DNA from: Patiria pectinifera | Taxonomy: Eukaryota; Echinodermata; Asteroidea; Valvatida; Asterinidae | Assembly (NCBI GenBank): GCA_029964075.1 | Contig: CM057140.1 | Span: forward strand, 7,954,643-8,018,642 | Direction of reading: 5' to 3' | Length of the DNA: 64,000 nucleotides | In this document: one piece after another, positions 46,384 to 59,195 of the stretch | Layout of the letters: every line of letters starts with the position of its first letter | Numbering within the stretch: the first letter of the stretch is position 1 | Notes under the pieces: model-generated | Databases searched by the model: none | What the model saw: the letters and a program-made list of their open reading frames with translations, nothing else | Told to the model about the DNA's origin: nothing | Made by a program: the position numbers and the translations under genes

Positions 46384-47331
46384 TATAGCCCCAAAGAAGA
46401 TATTTAGAAGGGGTGACACCTGAAATTCTTTTGGGAAGAGTGCCTAATTTGCATAAAGCGTTAATCCCTGTCGTGTAATATATTTATTCCCATATTTGGG
46501 TAGATTTTTTATTTTTGAAAAGTATATTTTGGGGATTTTACTTACATATCCTTACTTAAATAACATTTTCTAAAAAATATCGGAGACCTGAAGATTCTGA
46601 GGACATATAAGGATCCAAAATGGCTACTATTATACCCTAAAGTTGGGCGCATTTCCTTTTCCCTCAGATATTATCAAGTAGTTTTGCCAAACCTCAGTAC
46701 TAATGAGCTTCAAATTCTCAAAGAAACTTACTGACACAGTTACCCTAACAAAAACCAATGGGAAATTATGTGAAAAATAATATTTTCTTGATATTTGGCC
46801 CACAAAAACAAAAAGGGGGAAAATGAGGTGTCCGTAAATTGGGCTAAAAATTACGCGAAGCCTGACGTGTGGGGGACTTGATCACGTTCCCCGTTTTTGT
46901 TTTCTGGGTTAATATCACAATGTTATGATTGTCCACATGATTTTCCATGAATTTTAATCGAGTAACTGTGCCAGTAAGCAACTTGGTGAATTCGAAGCTC
47001 ATCAATACTATTTGGCAAGACTACTTGATGATATCTGGAGACAAGGTTAATGAGCGCAACTTTAGAGTATAATAGTAGCCATTTTGGATCGTTACTATGT
47101 CCTCATAATTATCCAGTCAGTCTTAAATGCTTTCGAAACTGTTATTGAAGTAAGGATGTGTAAGTGGAACCCCCAAAATATACTTTTCAAAAAATAATAA
47201 AATTAAAAATGTACTCAAATATGGGAATAAAATGTATTACGCGGTAGGGATTAACGATGTATGCAAATTAGGCACCCTTCCCAAAAGAATTTCAGGTGTC
47301 ACCCCTTCTAAATATCTTCTCTAAGGCTATA
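46384..47331. mobile_element. 0.95-kb near-complete inverted repeat
   Basis: Left TATAGCC...AAGAAGATATTTAGAAGGGG is mirrored by CCCCTTCTAAATATCTTCTC...GGCTATA. Arms of ~440 bp meet around 46830-46885. Matching pairs include ACTGACACAGTTAC / GTAACTGTGCCAGT and AAAAGTATATTTTGGGG / CCCCAAAATATACTTTT. Non-coding foldback element. Confidence 0.88.
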
Positions 47332-47885
47332 ACAACATATCTGCCAAGTTTGGTGCTTTGGACTAGTCGGTCACGATCTTGTCAAAAATTGGGTTTAAAT
47401 AAGCCACCTGACTATCATGAGGGGAAAAGAATATAGGCAGGAAAGTCGAAAATACAGAAGCACACTTTGACACATGCTTAGCTTTGGAGAGTCCCAGACG
47501 GTGTATAATCTGTGCTCGCTCGGTCCAATATTTGAATATAATTTTGGTAAGTTTAGAAGAGAAATCGGTTCTCGATTAGGGCAATCATCGCCCGATGAAT
47601 AGTACATGGAAGCGCACATTATTAGCAAATAGAAACTGTGCATACTTTGGTGACAGTATTGTCTTGGCGTCTCCAAGAAGAAAGCGAGGTGAAAGACAAT
47701 ACATACATTCACAAATCGTAAAACGTATTTGCGTTTATGCTCACGTAGTATTAGTATACCGGGCGTAAATGATTTTAATTCTACCGGGCGTAAATGAGTT
47801 TAATGATAAATGGCATAAAGCTAATAATAATTTACTAAATTTGTAAGGTTTTGATATTGTTTATCAATTTATAATAACAAAAAAT

Positions 47886-48675
47886 GGTCTTTGAAGGTAA
47901 CATTTTCTAAAGCTCTTGTGATTGTTATACCGTCCCCCAGCCCCAGAAATGCTTGGACACTTTGTACGATAAAAAACCCAGGATATTCCTAATATTAGTA
48001 GTGTTTAACTTGGCCACTGCGCGTATTATACAACTCGTTCGTGAACCAACTCGTAGCGAGACAACTCGTACATGTACGCGGGCCAACTCGTACGCCAGCC
48101 AACTCGTATGCGGGCCCAAATTATCCAATTCAAAGAATTGAACGATACACCGTTCCCAGTACATAGTCAAGAATCGTCGACCACATATAATTTTGTATAC
48201 GAGTTTAATTCTGTGTACGAGTTGGACCGCGTACGAGTTGACCTGTATGTATGTTATGTATGTAGTTGACCATGAATGTACATGTATGCATTCATGCTTG
48301 CAAACTCGCCGTGGCCGAGCTGTGGGCCATGGGTTATATGCATCCTGTACTGTTGTATCTTATCTTGCAAAGTGTCCAAGAACTGCTATGGAATGGGGAC
48401 GAGGAAAATGTTATCTCTAAAAGACCGAAAGAAGCTGTTGTCACAGACATCATGGTTTCTCCAACTTATCATGAGCTATTTGCTGTGATATGCTGCACAG
48501 TTCGGGAAGGGAATAAATAAAATTGAAATGAAACAGGTCGTGTTTTGATGGACTGTCAAGAAGACTTGTATCCAACACGCATTATGTAACTTATTACACA
48601 TTTCAAGCGAGTTCGTATAGTTCATATAAAACATGGTTAAATTTTACACAACTTTTGTAATTTTTTCTGAGAGTG
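47886..48675. mobile_element. Foldback element with CAACTCGTACG minisatellite, copy 2 (inverted, truncated)
   Basis: Reverse-complement relative of 35416-36676: shares CAAACTCGCCGTGGCCGAGC, GGCCATGGGTTATATGCATC, the mirrored CGAGTTG arrays and the end TTTTTTCTGAGAGTG. The left subterminal GTAAAA arm is missing. Confidence 0.85.
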
Positions 48676-48679
48676 TGAG

Positions 48680-49625
48680 TCCGTCGGGGAGTGAGTCAGT
48701 CAGCTAGTCAGTGAGATAGGTGCAAAGAGGACGGTAGGCTGGCCCATTGAGACAAGCCACAACAAAAACATGACGAAACTTAATGTGGACTGGTATAATG
48801 AGTTTGTACGCGTAATTTAAAACCCACCTGCTCTCCATCAAAGACGGCTTGTTGATTACTGCATGGACAATCTTGGCTGCGATATTCTTTTTTTCTCTTC
48901 CTCGGTGTTTTGGCCAGCAAATTGAATAAATTCTGATTGATTCGAGGCTAGCACGAGTCTGATTATCATCCGTTCGCTGGAACCCACTCCTCACAGACTG
49001 ATGATGTACTTGTTCATACTAATAATGTAACGCCCCTGCGCCAGCCAATCGGAGCCGACTTTACGAAATTGTGGCGTAATCGCGGAGAAAAACAACATGA
49101 AGATTGTTGATTGGTAGCTAGCACGGTCACCTGACCCCATTGGATGTATTATTCTTTGCTGAGGTGCGGCACCCGGAAAGCCGAGCCCTTAAAGTGGCCC
49201 GGACCCTAATGTAGACCAAAACCCTTCATCTGACTGAAGCCCGAGCCATGTAGCCTATATTCCTGTATCTAAAATGAAACCGAGCTACAATAAGGTGCAG
49301 AGTTGGAGATACATTGATGGTGCAGGCTAGACGGCGGGGTACCGCGCTGTGCTAAGCTTTCTCATTTACAACACTTCAAACGTTTTATGGGCTAAGTTCA
49401 TGATAAAAAAAATCGGTTCATTCAATGAAGTCGCGGAGAGGATAAATTCGAAATAAGCCCGCTTTTGATTCACTCTGTGTCTTGTGAGTCAATAACTCAT
49501 TTTCGTGGGTTGTTAATATCGTAAGGTCCTGCTGCCAAAGTCTTAAACCTTAAAGGAACGCGATTCTGTGGTTTTAAAACCTCCACAACATTTTGTTGCG
49601 ACCCGTGACGTATACAAATTTCCCA
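48680..49625. other. Intergenic, no gene recognised
   Basis: No domain-bearing frame on either strand. Sequence looks unique within the window. Confidence 0.4.
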
Positions 49626-49629
49626 AAAG

Positions 49630-50195
49630 AAGAGGTTCATTAGCCCGAAAATGAAATAGGTTCGTTAATCCGAACATTATTTTTTGATGCGACAGTCCGA
49701 AGGTTTGTTAGTCCGGTTTGATAATCCGAAGGTTCATTTGTCCGATTTAGAATAAGGTTAATGAGTCCGAACTTAAGGTTCAATTGTCCGAAACAAAACA
49801 AGGTTCGATAGTCCGAAGGGTCATTAATCCGAAAGCACACTAGGTTCGATAGTGCAGATTGATTGTTATGTTCAATACTGTCAATTCGGACTATCGGACC
49901 TTGTTGTCGATTCGGACTATCGAACCTTGTTGTTGATTCGGACTATCGAACATTATCGTCTATTTTCGGACTATCGAGCCTTCAGATTATTTAACCTTAT
50001 TCTATTTTCGGACTAATGGGCCCTTCGGACTATCGAACCTTCGGACTATCGAACCTTCGGACTATCGAACATTCGGACTACTGAACCTTCGGACTATATA
50101 CTGAACTTTCGGACTACTGAACCTTGGAACATAACGACCCTTCGGACTAACGAACCTTCGGACAAACTTACCTTCGGACAATCGGGCTGTCACCG
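49630..50195. repeat. Mirrored TTCGGACTATCGAACC array
   Basis: First half (to about 49860) reads AGGTTCGATAGTCCGAA-type units; second half reads TTCGGACTATCGAACCT units, the reverse complement. About 25 units of 16-20 bp in all, with no unique spacers. The outermost words GCCCGAAAA and ATCGGGCTGTC may be the element ends. Confidence 0.85.
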
Positions 50196-50199
50196 AATT

Positions 50200-51165
50200 T
50201 CATATGCTTTTAGCAAATCAATCTAGTTTTTTAATCATTCAGTTTCCAAGTTCGGTCAACCGATTGAAGTATTTGGTCAAGAATACTCGTCAATCGAATA
50301 GAATTCGTCTCGGCTATTGCGGAATGACACCATCAGAGATCGAAATCGTCCTATATCAATCATTTCAATAATTTGTCTTGTTTGTGCTTAAGCCTTTTCC
50401 TTGTGTCCTCGAGCACAATTCGGCATATTTGTTCACATGCTGCTATCCGACCAAGTTGGTGTATTGAACTCAGAGAACAGTTACCAAAAGAAAAGTGTAG
50501 ATATTACTAAGAACCAGGAAACAAATTTGTTTTTATGAATTACATAGTTCGGCGTGGACGAGACGAAATCGAAAACTCCTTGACGAAAATTTGTACCCAT
50601 GGTGTTAATTTGCTTGAACTAAAATTGAAATTGAATGATAAAGGACGACACTAAACGTTGTAAAAATGCACCAAGTCGAGTTTGCTGGACGAGTTTGAAT
50701 ACATGTATTTGAATCTGTGAATTAGGATGACAAATGTTTTAAAATAGCCAGAAAAACTAAATAACGGACCGATAGTGTTTCAGAACATCTTGCAATGTAA
50801 ACAAAAATGGGCATATATCATACGACATCAACGCCACTAATGTATTCCAGTGTAGTAGAGTTGCATTGGTTGTATTGCACATGTCTAATGAAGTTAATTT
50901 GGACAGTGACAGGTCACGCGTGAGGGCTGGAGTCCATTATAAGGAAAGGAGACCAGATCCCATTGGAGTCAAAAATTTCATACGGCAGCGGCTTATGAAC
51001 ACAGTTCGATTCATGAAGTTGGTCCATCCTCATCTGTGCAAGTTGGCACATACAAATATTTTTTCACTTGGTTTCCTGGTATGTGTTGACATAATTCAAT
51101 GATGATGATACCACTTCAAGGTTGAGGGGAGGCATGTGACATGTATTGATAATACTTCAAAAAAA
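50200..51165. other. Intergenic, no gene recognised
   Basis: A 78-codon frame at 50866-51102 has a plausible composition but no recognised domain. Confidence 0.35.
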
Positions 51166-51170
51166 AAAAA

Positions 51171-51500
51171 TATTTCCGTTTATTTTACCCATGCACTTGG
51201 CCCTTTCTACAGTTTTGTTTTGTCATACAGAGCCAGCCGCAAAGAGGTCAATAATGACACAAACAGAATTTAAGGGGAAACATCAAACACAATGAAAACT
51301 TATTTCCGTTTATTTAACCCACACTTGGTCCTTTCTACAGTTTTGTTTTCTCATAATTTTTCTTACAAAGCCAGCCGCAAAGAGGTCAGTAATGACACGA
51401 ACGGAATTTAAGGGGAAACATCAAGCACATCAAAACTTATTTCCGTTTGTTTTTACCACTCTTGGTCCTCTCCACATGTCTTTTTTCTCATAATTTTCCG
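51171..51500. repeat. ~135-bp tandem repeat, 2.5 copies
   Basis: TATTTCCGTTTATTT... starts at 51171, 51301 and 51438; each unit contains AGCCAGCCGCAAAGAGGTCA and GAATTTAAGGGGAAACATCA. Confidence 0.9.
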
Positions 51501-51509
51501 TGATGAAGT

Positions 51510-53628
51510 ACCGTGCATCGAAATGTCTCGTATATTACCAATATCGTTTGTTAAAGGCATATATCATTTGCATTTATCCGAAAAGTAAATACCGACTAAC
51601 TATCGACAAGCTTACTAAGTCTTGGATTATAGACTAGTACCGTACACCCCGTGAAATTTATTGTAGGTGAATCCCAACGATCAGTTAATATTAACTGACT
51701 TTTGAAGGAAAAAAGTGCTATTGACGAAATCGTGTGTCGCGATCATGTGTACTGTTTTTGTTTTCTCGAAAAGTGTACCTTCTACTGAGCTGAAACTTTA
51801 ACAGAATTTGAGTGGTGTTATCCGTTTTATTATTGGAAACGACCAATATGCATGAAAAGTAAATGATCCTACGCGCCTTAAGTCCATGCACATTCTGCCT
51901 CTCGGACCGAATAAAATAGGAAAATCGTGCAGAAAAACAAATGCCTGATACCCCCCCCCCCCACCCTGGCAGCACGAGCTAGTGCTCCCTCGGGGTGTGG
52001 GTGCCGGTGGTGCCGGTGGTACTGGTGGTGCATGCACCCACTCTGCCTCCTCCGAGAGTCGTGTAAAGTTGCGTTGTGTGTAAGTGTGGGTTTGTTTATG
52101 ATATAAATCGAGGACACACATGTGAAACATCACTGAGTAATTGAGGACAGGAGTCAAATCGAGGCGTGATGTCTTTCCTTAACCGGCGTAATGTGGCGGC
52201 GTGATGTCTATGTCCCCTATTTGCCCCTTCTGAATAGTGAACCGGCACATTTCCAACGGGCACTGCACTAGTTACTTGCTCAATGTCAGAATTAAAGTTC
52301 AGTTAGTTCGCAATACCTTAGGCCCTACTCCTAAAAGAGTCTATACCGAATTGTGGACAAATAAGTTTTAGTACGGGAGGCATCATTATTGTCCACAATA
52401 TTCTCCAGTTAACTTCGGCATCATTGAACGCAGACTGAAAACGCTAAAATCTTTTTATGTAGCGTTACCGCTAGGGCGATGTTCACGCGTGTGTACTACA
52501 CCCGTGCGACAGTTCCTCGATTGCGTCGTAAAGCGCATGCGTAGTAGACTGTCACTACAGCTCAATGATGGTCTACGTATAAACGCGTATACATGCCTGT
52601 ACCATAGATATACGTAACCGGGGAGAGCGATATGAATAAGTTTTTAATGTGGCACTCTCCTCTCAACCGAGTGGTTCCACTAAATAATTTGGGTGGAGCG
52701 AAGTCTTTTGGATGTCTCAGTAATATCAACATATTTTATTTACAACACAATTAAATTGATCTCGAATATATGAGACAATGTATTTACAAATTTATATCTG
52801 GTGTTAACAAAAGAATTAGTGTACAAAGAACTTTGGTATGAAAAGAACTTGTGTATATAAAAAGAACGACAGTGAATAGGGAATGGAATCTGTCTAGATC
52901 TATCCAATGATCTGAAATCACAAACAATAAACCACTAATGAATTATGTGAAAACTTTCAGATCAAAGTACATTATTAACGACATTAAATTCAAAGTAATT
53001 TGGGGAAACACTGTTTTTTCTTGTTTCTAAATCAAAGAATACTTTTATAAATACATCAGTCAGTGAACAGATGTTGCATAAAAAGATTATGGCATAAAAA
53101 GATTCAGGCATACAAAGTTAAATAACACACAAGGGATTTACTCACCACTTGGGATGACCTACGTTCATGCCTTCCTCTCCGTGCTCGATGTTAAAATCGA
53201 AGAATCAGCAGCAAAATTGAAGAAAATAATGCAAAAAACTGCAGTGCCGGCCGGCAACGCCGGATATAAAATTATATTGCTGCTACTACGGGGAGCCGCA
53301 CCCAAAATTTGCAGTAATAAAAGTGGAGTGTGCAATGCTCGCTATAAAATGCTGGTCGCAAAGCAGGAGCATGAGCTGGAAGATGTCAACTCAAGGTAGA
53401 GTTGGAACGGCATCAACGATATTTAGGACCTAGCCCTACAGGAAAACTATACCGAAACGCCAGGAATGCCAGCTATCTAACTTAAACAAAGCGCGGTGGA
53501 ATGTAGAACTCGCCTGCTCGCTACGCCCTTTGCATAGTTTCAAAAGTAGAGGGCAAAATTCTTGGTGGCGCGCGCTGTGCTAAAAAGTTTAGTTGGCCGC
53601 AAGAGGGCGCTAGGCAAAAAGATGATCG
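51510..53628. other. Intergenic, no gene recognised
   Basis: A short GGTGCCGGTGGTGCC run lies at 52000-52030. Frames at 51798-52157 and 53154-53399 have no recognisable domain. Confidence 0.4.
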
Positions 53629-54011
53629 ATCGCAACCATAGACATAAAGAACCTATAGACGGACAACAGGGGGCGCAAGACCGTAATTTCAGTGAAGCCG
53701 CCATTTTTAAAAACCATGGGCAAACTTGTTCGACGCGGTCACACAGTACGCGGCTGTCTGGTGAGGTCCTCCAAGCAGAACGTCACAGTGATGGGTAAGT
53801 TGTAGTATTATTGCCTTTTATGACAGTAGAACAAACCTGACAATGTGTACATATCATGTATGATATACCTGGGCATTGAGCAAGGAAAAAAAGCAAGTAT
53901 TTTGGGAAAATTTCATTGGATATTTTGCAAATAAAAATTGATCCAGACGCCACTGTTCTGGCTGTCATGGTTGTGCACGATTCAATTGTAGCACATAATC
54001 ATCTCGGTGTC

Positions 54012-54999
54012 AGGTCAACTCGCCCCCTGGCCGACTCCCCCCCTAGCTGACTCCCGTCCCAGCCAACTCGCCCCCTGACCGACTCGCCCCCTTGAAAATT
54101 ATGAACCATACGGGGACATCGTAAAAAAAATTAAAATAGACAGTGGAGCACATTGCCCGGTGCCCCGGTCGCAACGTGAAACTTAATGGGGCCAAATTAT
54201 TCAAACGTCAGTTTGAAGGATTTCCGTAAACAAATGAAAAAAACTGTTGATCCTTTATAAGAAACTCAGATAACGAAGCTGATTGGCTGGACCCTCTGTG
54301 TTCCCCTCCACTGTCTATTTTTTTTTCACGATGTCCCCCTACGGTTAGCCCCATAAATGTGGCCTATTTACTGGACTGCCTCCGTAAACATAGGCCACAC
54401 ATCCACCATGTACAAAAATGTGTCGACGGAGCCAAATTTCGATTTTCACATTTGGGCTTACTTTGTAGGTTTTTTTCGCTTCAGAAGCATTCTCACCCTC
54501 TATATAGGCTAATCAGAAAGTGCTGCCTTTTTCAGATGTCCATTTTTCGTGAAATTTCCAGATTCATTTTTACACGTTTTCGTATCAAAATTTCAACATG
54601 AAATTTCACAAAAATTAGACATCTGAAAAAGGCAGCACTTTCTGATTAGCCTATATAGAGGGTGAGAATGCTTCTGAAGCAAAAAAACCCTACAAAGTAA
54701 GCCTAAACGTGAAAATCAAAATTTGGCTCCGTCGACACGTTTTTGTACATGGTGGATGTGTGGCCTATGTTTACGGAGGCAGTCCAGTAAATAGGCCACA
54801 TTTTGGGGCTACCCTACGGTGCATCATTTTCCAAGAGGGCGAGTCGGTTAGGAGGCGAGGGGGCGAGTCAGCTAGGGGGCGAGTCAGCCAGGGGGCGAGC
54901 TTGTAAGGGGCGAGTCGGTCAGGGGGAGAGTCGGGCAGAGGGCGAGCCAGTAAGGGGCGAGTCGGTAAGAGGCGAGTCGGTCAGGGGGCGAGTTGACCT
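54012..54999. mobile_element. Foldback element with GACTCGCCCCCTG arrays, inside the P-like element
   Basis: Ends AGGTCAACTCGCCCCCTG / CAGGGGGCGAGTTGACCT. Arrays of CGACTCGCCCCCTGA (54012-54095) are mirrored at 54836-54999. Next, ~225-bp arms (54340-54565 and 54599-54825), close to perfectly inverted, carry TGTCGACGGAGCC / GGCTCCGTCGACA and AGAAAGTGCTGCC / GGCAGCACTTTCT. Loop about 30 bp. Confidence 0.92.
54113..54339. mobile_element. Miniature element inserted in the left arm of the foldback
   Basis: GGGACATCGTAAAAAAAATT and its counterpart CACGATGTCCC, with AATAGACAGTGGAG / CTCCACTGTCTATT inside. It is present in the left arm only, so it arrived after the foldback formed. TACGG on both sides may be a target duplication. 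Confidence 0.8.
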
Positions 55000-55036
55000 A
55001 CAATCATCATCTCATAGTCCCAGTCACTCACTCACT

Positions 55037-55583
55037 CAGGCATGTCAGGAAAGAATGTTGTAATCTGACGCTACTTCAGCGGTTGTGTACAAAGGGTATG
55101 GAGAGTCTAGACAAATTTCTAAATATTTCCTAGCAAATTTGTGTTTCTCAGTCCCAGATTCATATCTTATCATCATTTTCGCTATTACTGACATTCATTG
55201 AGATAATATATGAAGAAAAAAGCAGCGTCAGGTTACAACATTCTTTTCCTCACGGAGTCATGGCAATGTTGAGCAGATTAATTTAAAACTTGCACAAATT
55301 TGCAAGAGTGGACCCTTTTTCTTTGTCAGGATTGTCAACAATTTGCATAACAGTCATTGGGAACTTAATAACAATGTCACAATGTGGCCAACCAGAACAT
55401 AGCAACTGCCAGAAGAGCATAGAATGATCCAAAGAATACAGCATTAGTGTATTCAAATTTTGTTGGAATTCTGTAAAGCTACATTGTATTTTAGGAGTGT
55501 GTCACATGAAACTTCTTGACTCTCTATAGATTTTGTGCACAACTGCTAAAGTAGCGTCAGGTCACATCATTCTTTCTGATCGC
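55037..55583. repeat. Inverted pair of AGCGTCAGGTnACA repeats
   Basis: AAAGAATGTTGTAATCTGAC, then GCTACTTCAGC at the left, mirrored by GCTAAAGTAGCGTCAGGTC at 55541; a third partial copy lies at 55228-55250. Possibly a further miniature element within the P-like element. Confidence 0.6.
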
Positions 55584-55863
55584 ACATAAACATTTTGAAT
55601 TTGCACAAGTTCTAAATTTGTGTTCAACACCATTAAAAGTCATTCATTCCTTTGCTACTTGCAGTCAAGTCTGAAGTGTGGACAGCTTTCAGCGACATTT
55701 TATTTTCCTATTCCGTGTTCATCCTCAACTTAGCTCTAATTTTGCAAGTGCCTATAATCATAGATATATATTACTGTGACCTACACCATGTAGCTTGATA
55801 TTTTTCTAATAATATAAGATCATTTTTAATAAACCTTTGTTTTCTCTTGTATTTGTTTTGCAG

Positions 55864-56312
55864 AATCTAAAGTGATGCACAATGCCTCGAACCTGTGTAG
55901 CATGGGGGTGTAAACAGCGTTATTCACAAGAATCAAAGGCGAATGGAATTACATTCAACTATATTCTGAAGGACCTCACCAGACGACACCAGTGGGTGCA
56001 TGCTATGCGTTAGGATGGCTACAATCCTTCTAGTCAAGATAGCCTCAGTCGAAGCACTTTGATCCCGAGTCTTTCAAAACAGGCGGTAAAACCAAAATTC
56101 TGAAGAGAAATGCTCTGCACACGTTGTTCGAATTTCCCAAACACCTTCAGCCTAGGCATCTTAAGGAGCGTCGAGTATTGAATGTTGCTGTAGGTCGTGA
56201 GACAGCAAATCCTCTTCTTGAACCCGACGAAGACCTGGATATGCGTAGAAAAATAGTGACAGCTGTCCAGAGTGATCATGGATTCTACACATTGCCATCA
56301 GAGCTCTATCAG
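55864..56312 (+). pseudogene. THAP-domain exon of P-like transposase, broken
   Basis: Acceptor TATTTGTTTTGCAG and donor CAG/GTCAGA bound the exon; ATG at 55882. Residues start MPRTCVAWGCKQRYSQ, then GITFNYI, RRHQWVHAMR: the C-x4-C start, aromatic core and Trp of a THAP zinc finger (C2CH, DNA binding). TAG at 56011 interrupts; after one frame change SKHFDPESF and NALHTLFEFP follow, matching the CxxHF and AVPTIF motifs. The third zinc ligand (Cys before SKHF) and the Pro of AVPTIF are altered. A basic/acidic region (LKERRVLNVAVGRETANP) completes the exon. THAP proteins include both P transposases and host factors; the surrounding TIRs favour transposase. Confidence 0.82.
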
Positions 56313-56439
56313 GTCAGAAACTATTTTTTTAAACCTTGGTCTTGGAGTTAGACAAGGTACTGAATTTGGCAAAGCGTTTTGCTGAAATTGTGTATTATGA
56401 AAAAATACAGGTTGCAGTAAGTTTTATGGTATATTTATT

Positions 56440-57320
56440 GAAGTTAATGCTTTCATTGTGTATAGTTGTACATACAATTTTACAGTTTGTGTTTGTACCC
56501 TTCTGTCTTTTCACAATTATATTTATTCCAAGAAAATTTTAATACCACAATTTTACCTCCAGTTTATTTTTTTAATGTATATCAAATGAACAGCTTATTA
56601 ATTTTGTACAAAACTGCAAAGTGTAATTAAGAAATTGTACTTGTATGAGCAAGTGTATACAATGTTAGCATTCATTTGTGTTAATATATTGTAGATTTCT
56701 ATTTATTGGACGCTCAAGTGCAAAATGGAATTAAGAACTTGTACTTGTTTATTAGAATTATTTTGTGTTTTGTACCGGGGTAAATTTCTATTTTTGTGGA
56801 CACTCATGTGTATTCACATTCTCAAATGCACATAATCAGCAAACGGATCATATGAATGGGAAAAAATAAACGTAAACAAACAACTTTGCATATTTATTTT
56901 AATTGATATTTTTGCTGTGTATAATTGTACACTGACATTTTACAATCTGTGTGTGTACCCTTTTATCTTTTCAGAATCATACTTATTTATTTGAAAATTT
57001 ATTTCCACAGTTTTACCTCCATTTGTTTTTACAAAGCCAATATTTATTTGAAAACACAAAATGAAAAGGTTGTTGATCTTGTGTGAATAATATGCAAGTG
57101 GAGTTACATTAATACTCATTACATCCATTAATTGTGTATTGTGCTCATTGCACAATTCTCAAACTAGTTACATTTGTACATGTATACCTTTGAGTTTCCA
57201 AAGATGTTTTAGTATTCATGAATGGAACAAGGTTAACCTAAACATTGAACATAATAGATTTATTTTAGTTTATTTTTTTTTTACCGTGTATATATTTGTA
57301 CGCAGATAAGACAGATGTTG
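56440..57320. repeat. AT-rich imperfect tandem duplication, ~460 bp period
   Basis: TGTGTATAGTTGTACATACA, followed by a TGTGTACCCTT block and TTTTACCTCC, at about 56457 and again at 56916, with a third partial start near 57283. Inside the P-like element, where transposase coding would be expected. Confidence 0.7.
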
Positions 57321-59195
57321 TACAAAATTTATGGAAATTATAGCCTATATCAAATTTATCCTTCTATGAATATTGCTTTGTTTGATTTCAATTGTTACAA
57401 ATAAATTGAAATTTATTTTGAAAGCTAATTGTGTACAAATAATACATTGTATCACTTACAACCAGCATGGCAGCTATAGTGGACATGCTGTATATGAACA
57501 GGCCTTCCTTTTTCATTAATACCTAGGTACTTGTACATCACATCTTTGGCTCTCAATTTTTCTTTCATATAAAGTTATTTAATAAAAATAACTATAAATC
57601 AGAGATGAGTCTCCAATTAGATCCAAGACATCATGACGTCACGCTTTGTTTACATGTGCGCTTTCCTATTACGTCCCAGCTGGCTCAAATAGGGAAGCAT
57701 ACATGTATTTAACAGAGCGTGTCGTCATTATATTTTAGGTCTATTGAAATGATGAACAGAATCTGTGGAGAACACATGACAAGCAGACCCCACTTTTTGA
57801 AGTAACTGGAGGAATCATGGCTGACAGTAGTAGGCATATAGGTGGGGTGGGCGTGGACATTGGCTGATGTAGCTCCCTGACCTACAATACATGTACATGT
57901 ATGTTCTAGATCGCTTGAAAGCTCAATGGTTCTGGACTAGTGCTGAATAGTAACACGTGACGTAGCAACCAGGCGCAGATCCATATGGAGGGTTTGGGGG
58001 TCAGAAACACCGCCCCCCCTTCTTTGACTGGGCTCCCTTAGTAATAATAAAAAAAATAACATGTGCCTGATGGGCCCGAACCCCCCCCCCCCCTAAAAAA
58101 AATCACCATCCTGGATCTCCCCCCGGCAACCGATTAAAACGTTTTTTGGTGTAATGAATTGTTACCATGACAACTGACACATAAATATGGCTCAAATACT
58201 CTCTTTCCTAGGCCTAGTAGGGTTTTCCTTTTATAGTGAGCCACAACACAGCACATGCTTTTCTGATTAGCTATGACTATGTGCGAGGAAAAGTTGAAAG
58301 AAAAATTGAAATCAAGAGTTGTTCCACTTGAAAGTCCTACCTGAAGTTACCTGGTTAATATTATCCAGCATGTCCAGGGAAATTAAATTCTGTTTCTATA
58401 GTAGGGCATATCCTGTAAATTTCAGGCGAAATTTGCAGATTCATCATGTTCATTTGCTGATATTTTACTGATGTACACTCGACCTTTTATTGATTTCCCT
58501 TGTTTTTAGACCCATTTTATACTAACATGATTAACCAAACAAGTATCTGCCGTAGTCAATATCAAGTGAAACAAACAGTCCCGATTTCGATTTCCTCAAA
58601 GTCAAAAGACAACTGACCTCGCACCATATACGCGTACCGCACAAACACATAACATTATGACAACTCACACGACTTACGTGTCAGAAATGCATGACCAACG
58701 CAGCACCCAGCGCGGCGTGCCGCGTTGCGGCGGTTGTAGACCTTATTAATTTATTTTGAAATTACACACACACAAATACATAGCTGTACATCATTATGAA
58801 GTCAACTTTTCAAAGGGTTTTCAGTCACCATCAATGCGTTTTCAACCGAAATTGTCGATTTGTATCATTCCTTCCGATGTTATTCCATAGAGTCATGCAC
58901 ATTTATTCAAAACTCCCGCCCATGGTTTCATACCTAGTCGGGCGCCGTCAAAATTACGGTACCCTGACGTTGATTTCCATAGGCGCTGTCCGTCTATAGG
59001 TTCTTTATGTCTATGATCGCAACGCAACGCTCATGGCTGACAAAGTGACATGCAAGTAATTTACTAAAGTTATGACATGTGATGCATGATGGAGTACGGA
59101 ACCTGTCGGAGTGTGTACGAAAACCCGACCTGGTTACATATTGAATATCTATGCCCTGTACGTGAATACTCGCTTTAAACAGCAAAAACGGCCTC

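Larger units (their letters stand above)
53637..59015 (+). mobile_element. P-element-like DNA transposon, 5.4 kb, with broken THAP transposase
   Basis: Ends begin CATAGACATAAAGAACCTAT and are inverted over ~29 bp (through AGACGGACA). Exact 8-bp target duplication ATCGCAAC at 53629-53636 and 59016-59023, as expected for P elements. Subterminal CCGTAATTT motifs are shared by both ends. Inside: a possible 5' exon region (53690-53795, ending at GTAAGT), a foldback insertion (54012-54999), a THAP-domain exon (55864-56312) and AT-rich tandem duplications (56440-57320). The catalytic part of a P transposase was not seen, so the copy is non-autonomous. Confidence 0.88.

Noticed and set aside
49630-50195. 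CRISPR-like regular repeats
   Set aside because: Units abut without unique spacers and reverse orientation midway; this is animal nuclear DNA.
55864-56312. A host THAP-domain gene
   Set aside because: Lies between inverted ends with 8-bp target duplications and is broken; more likely transposase.
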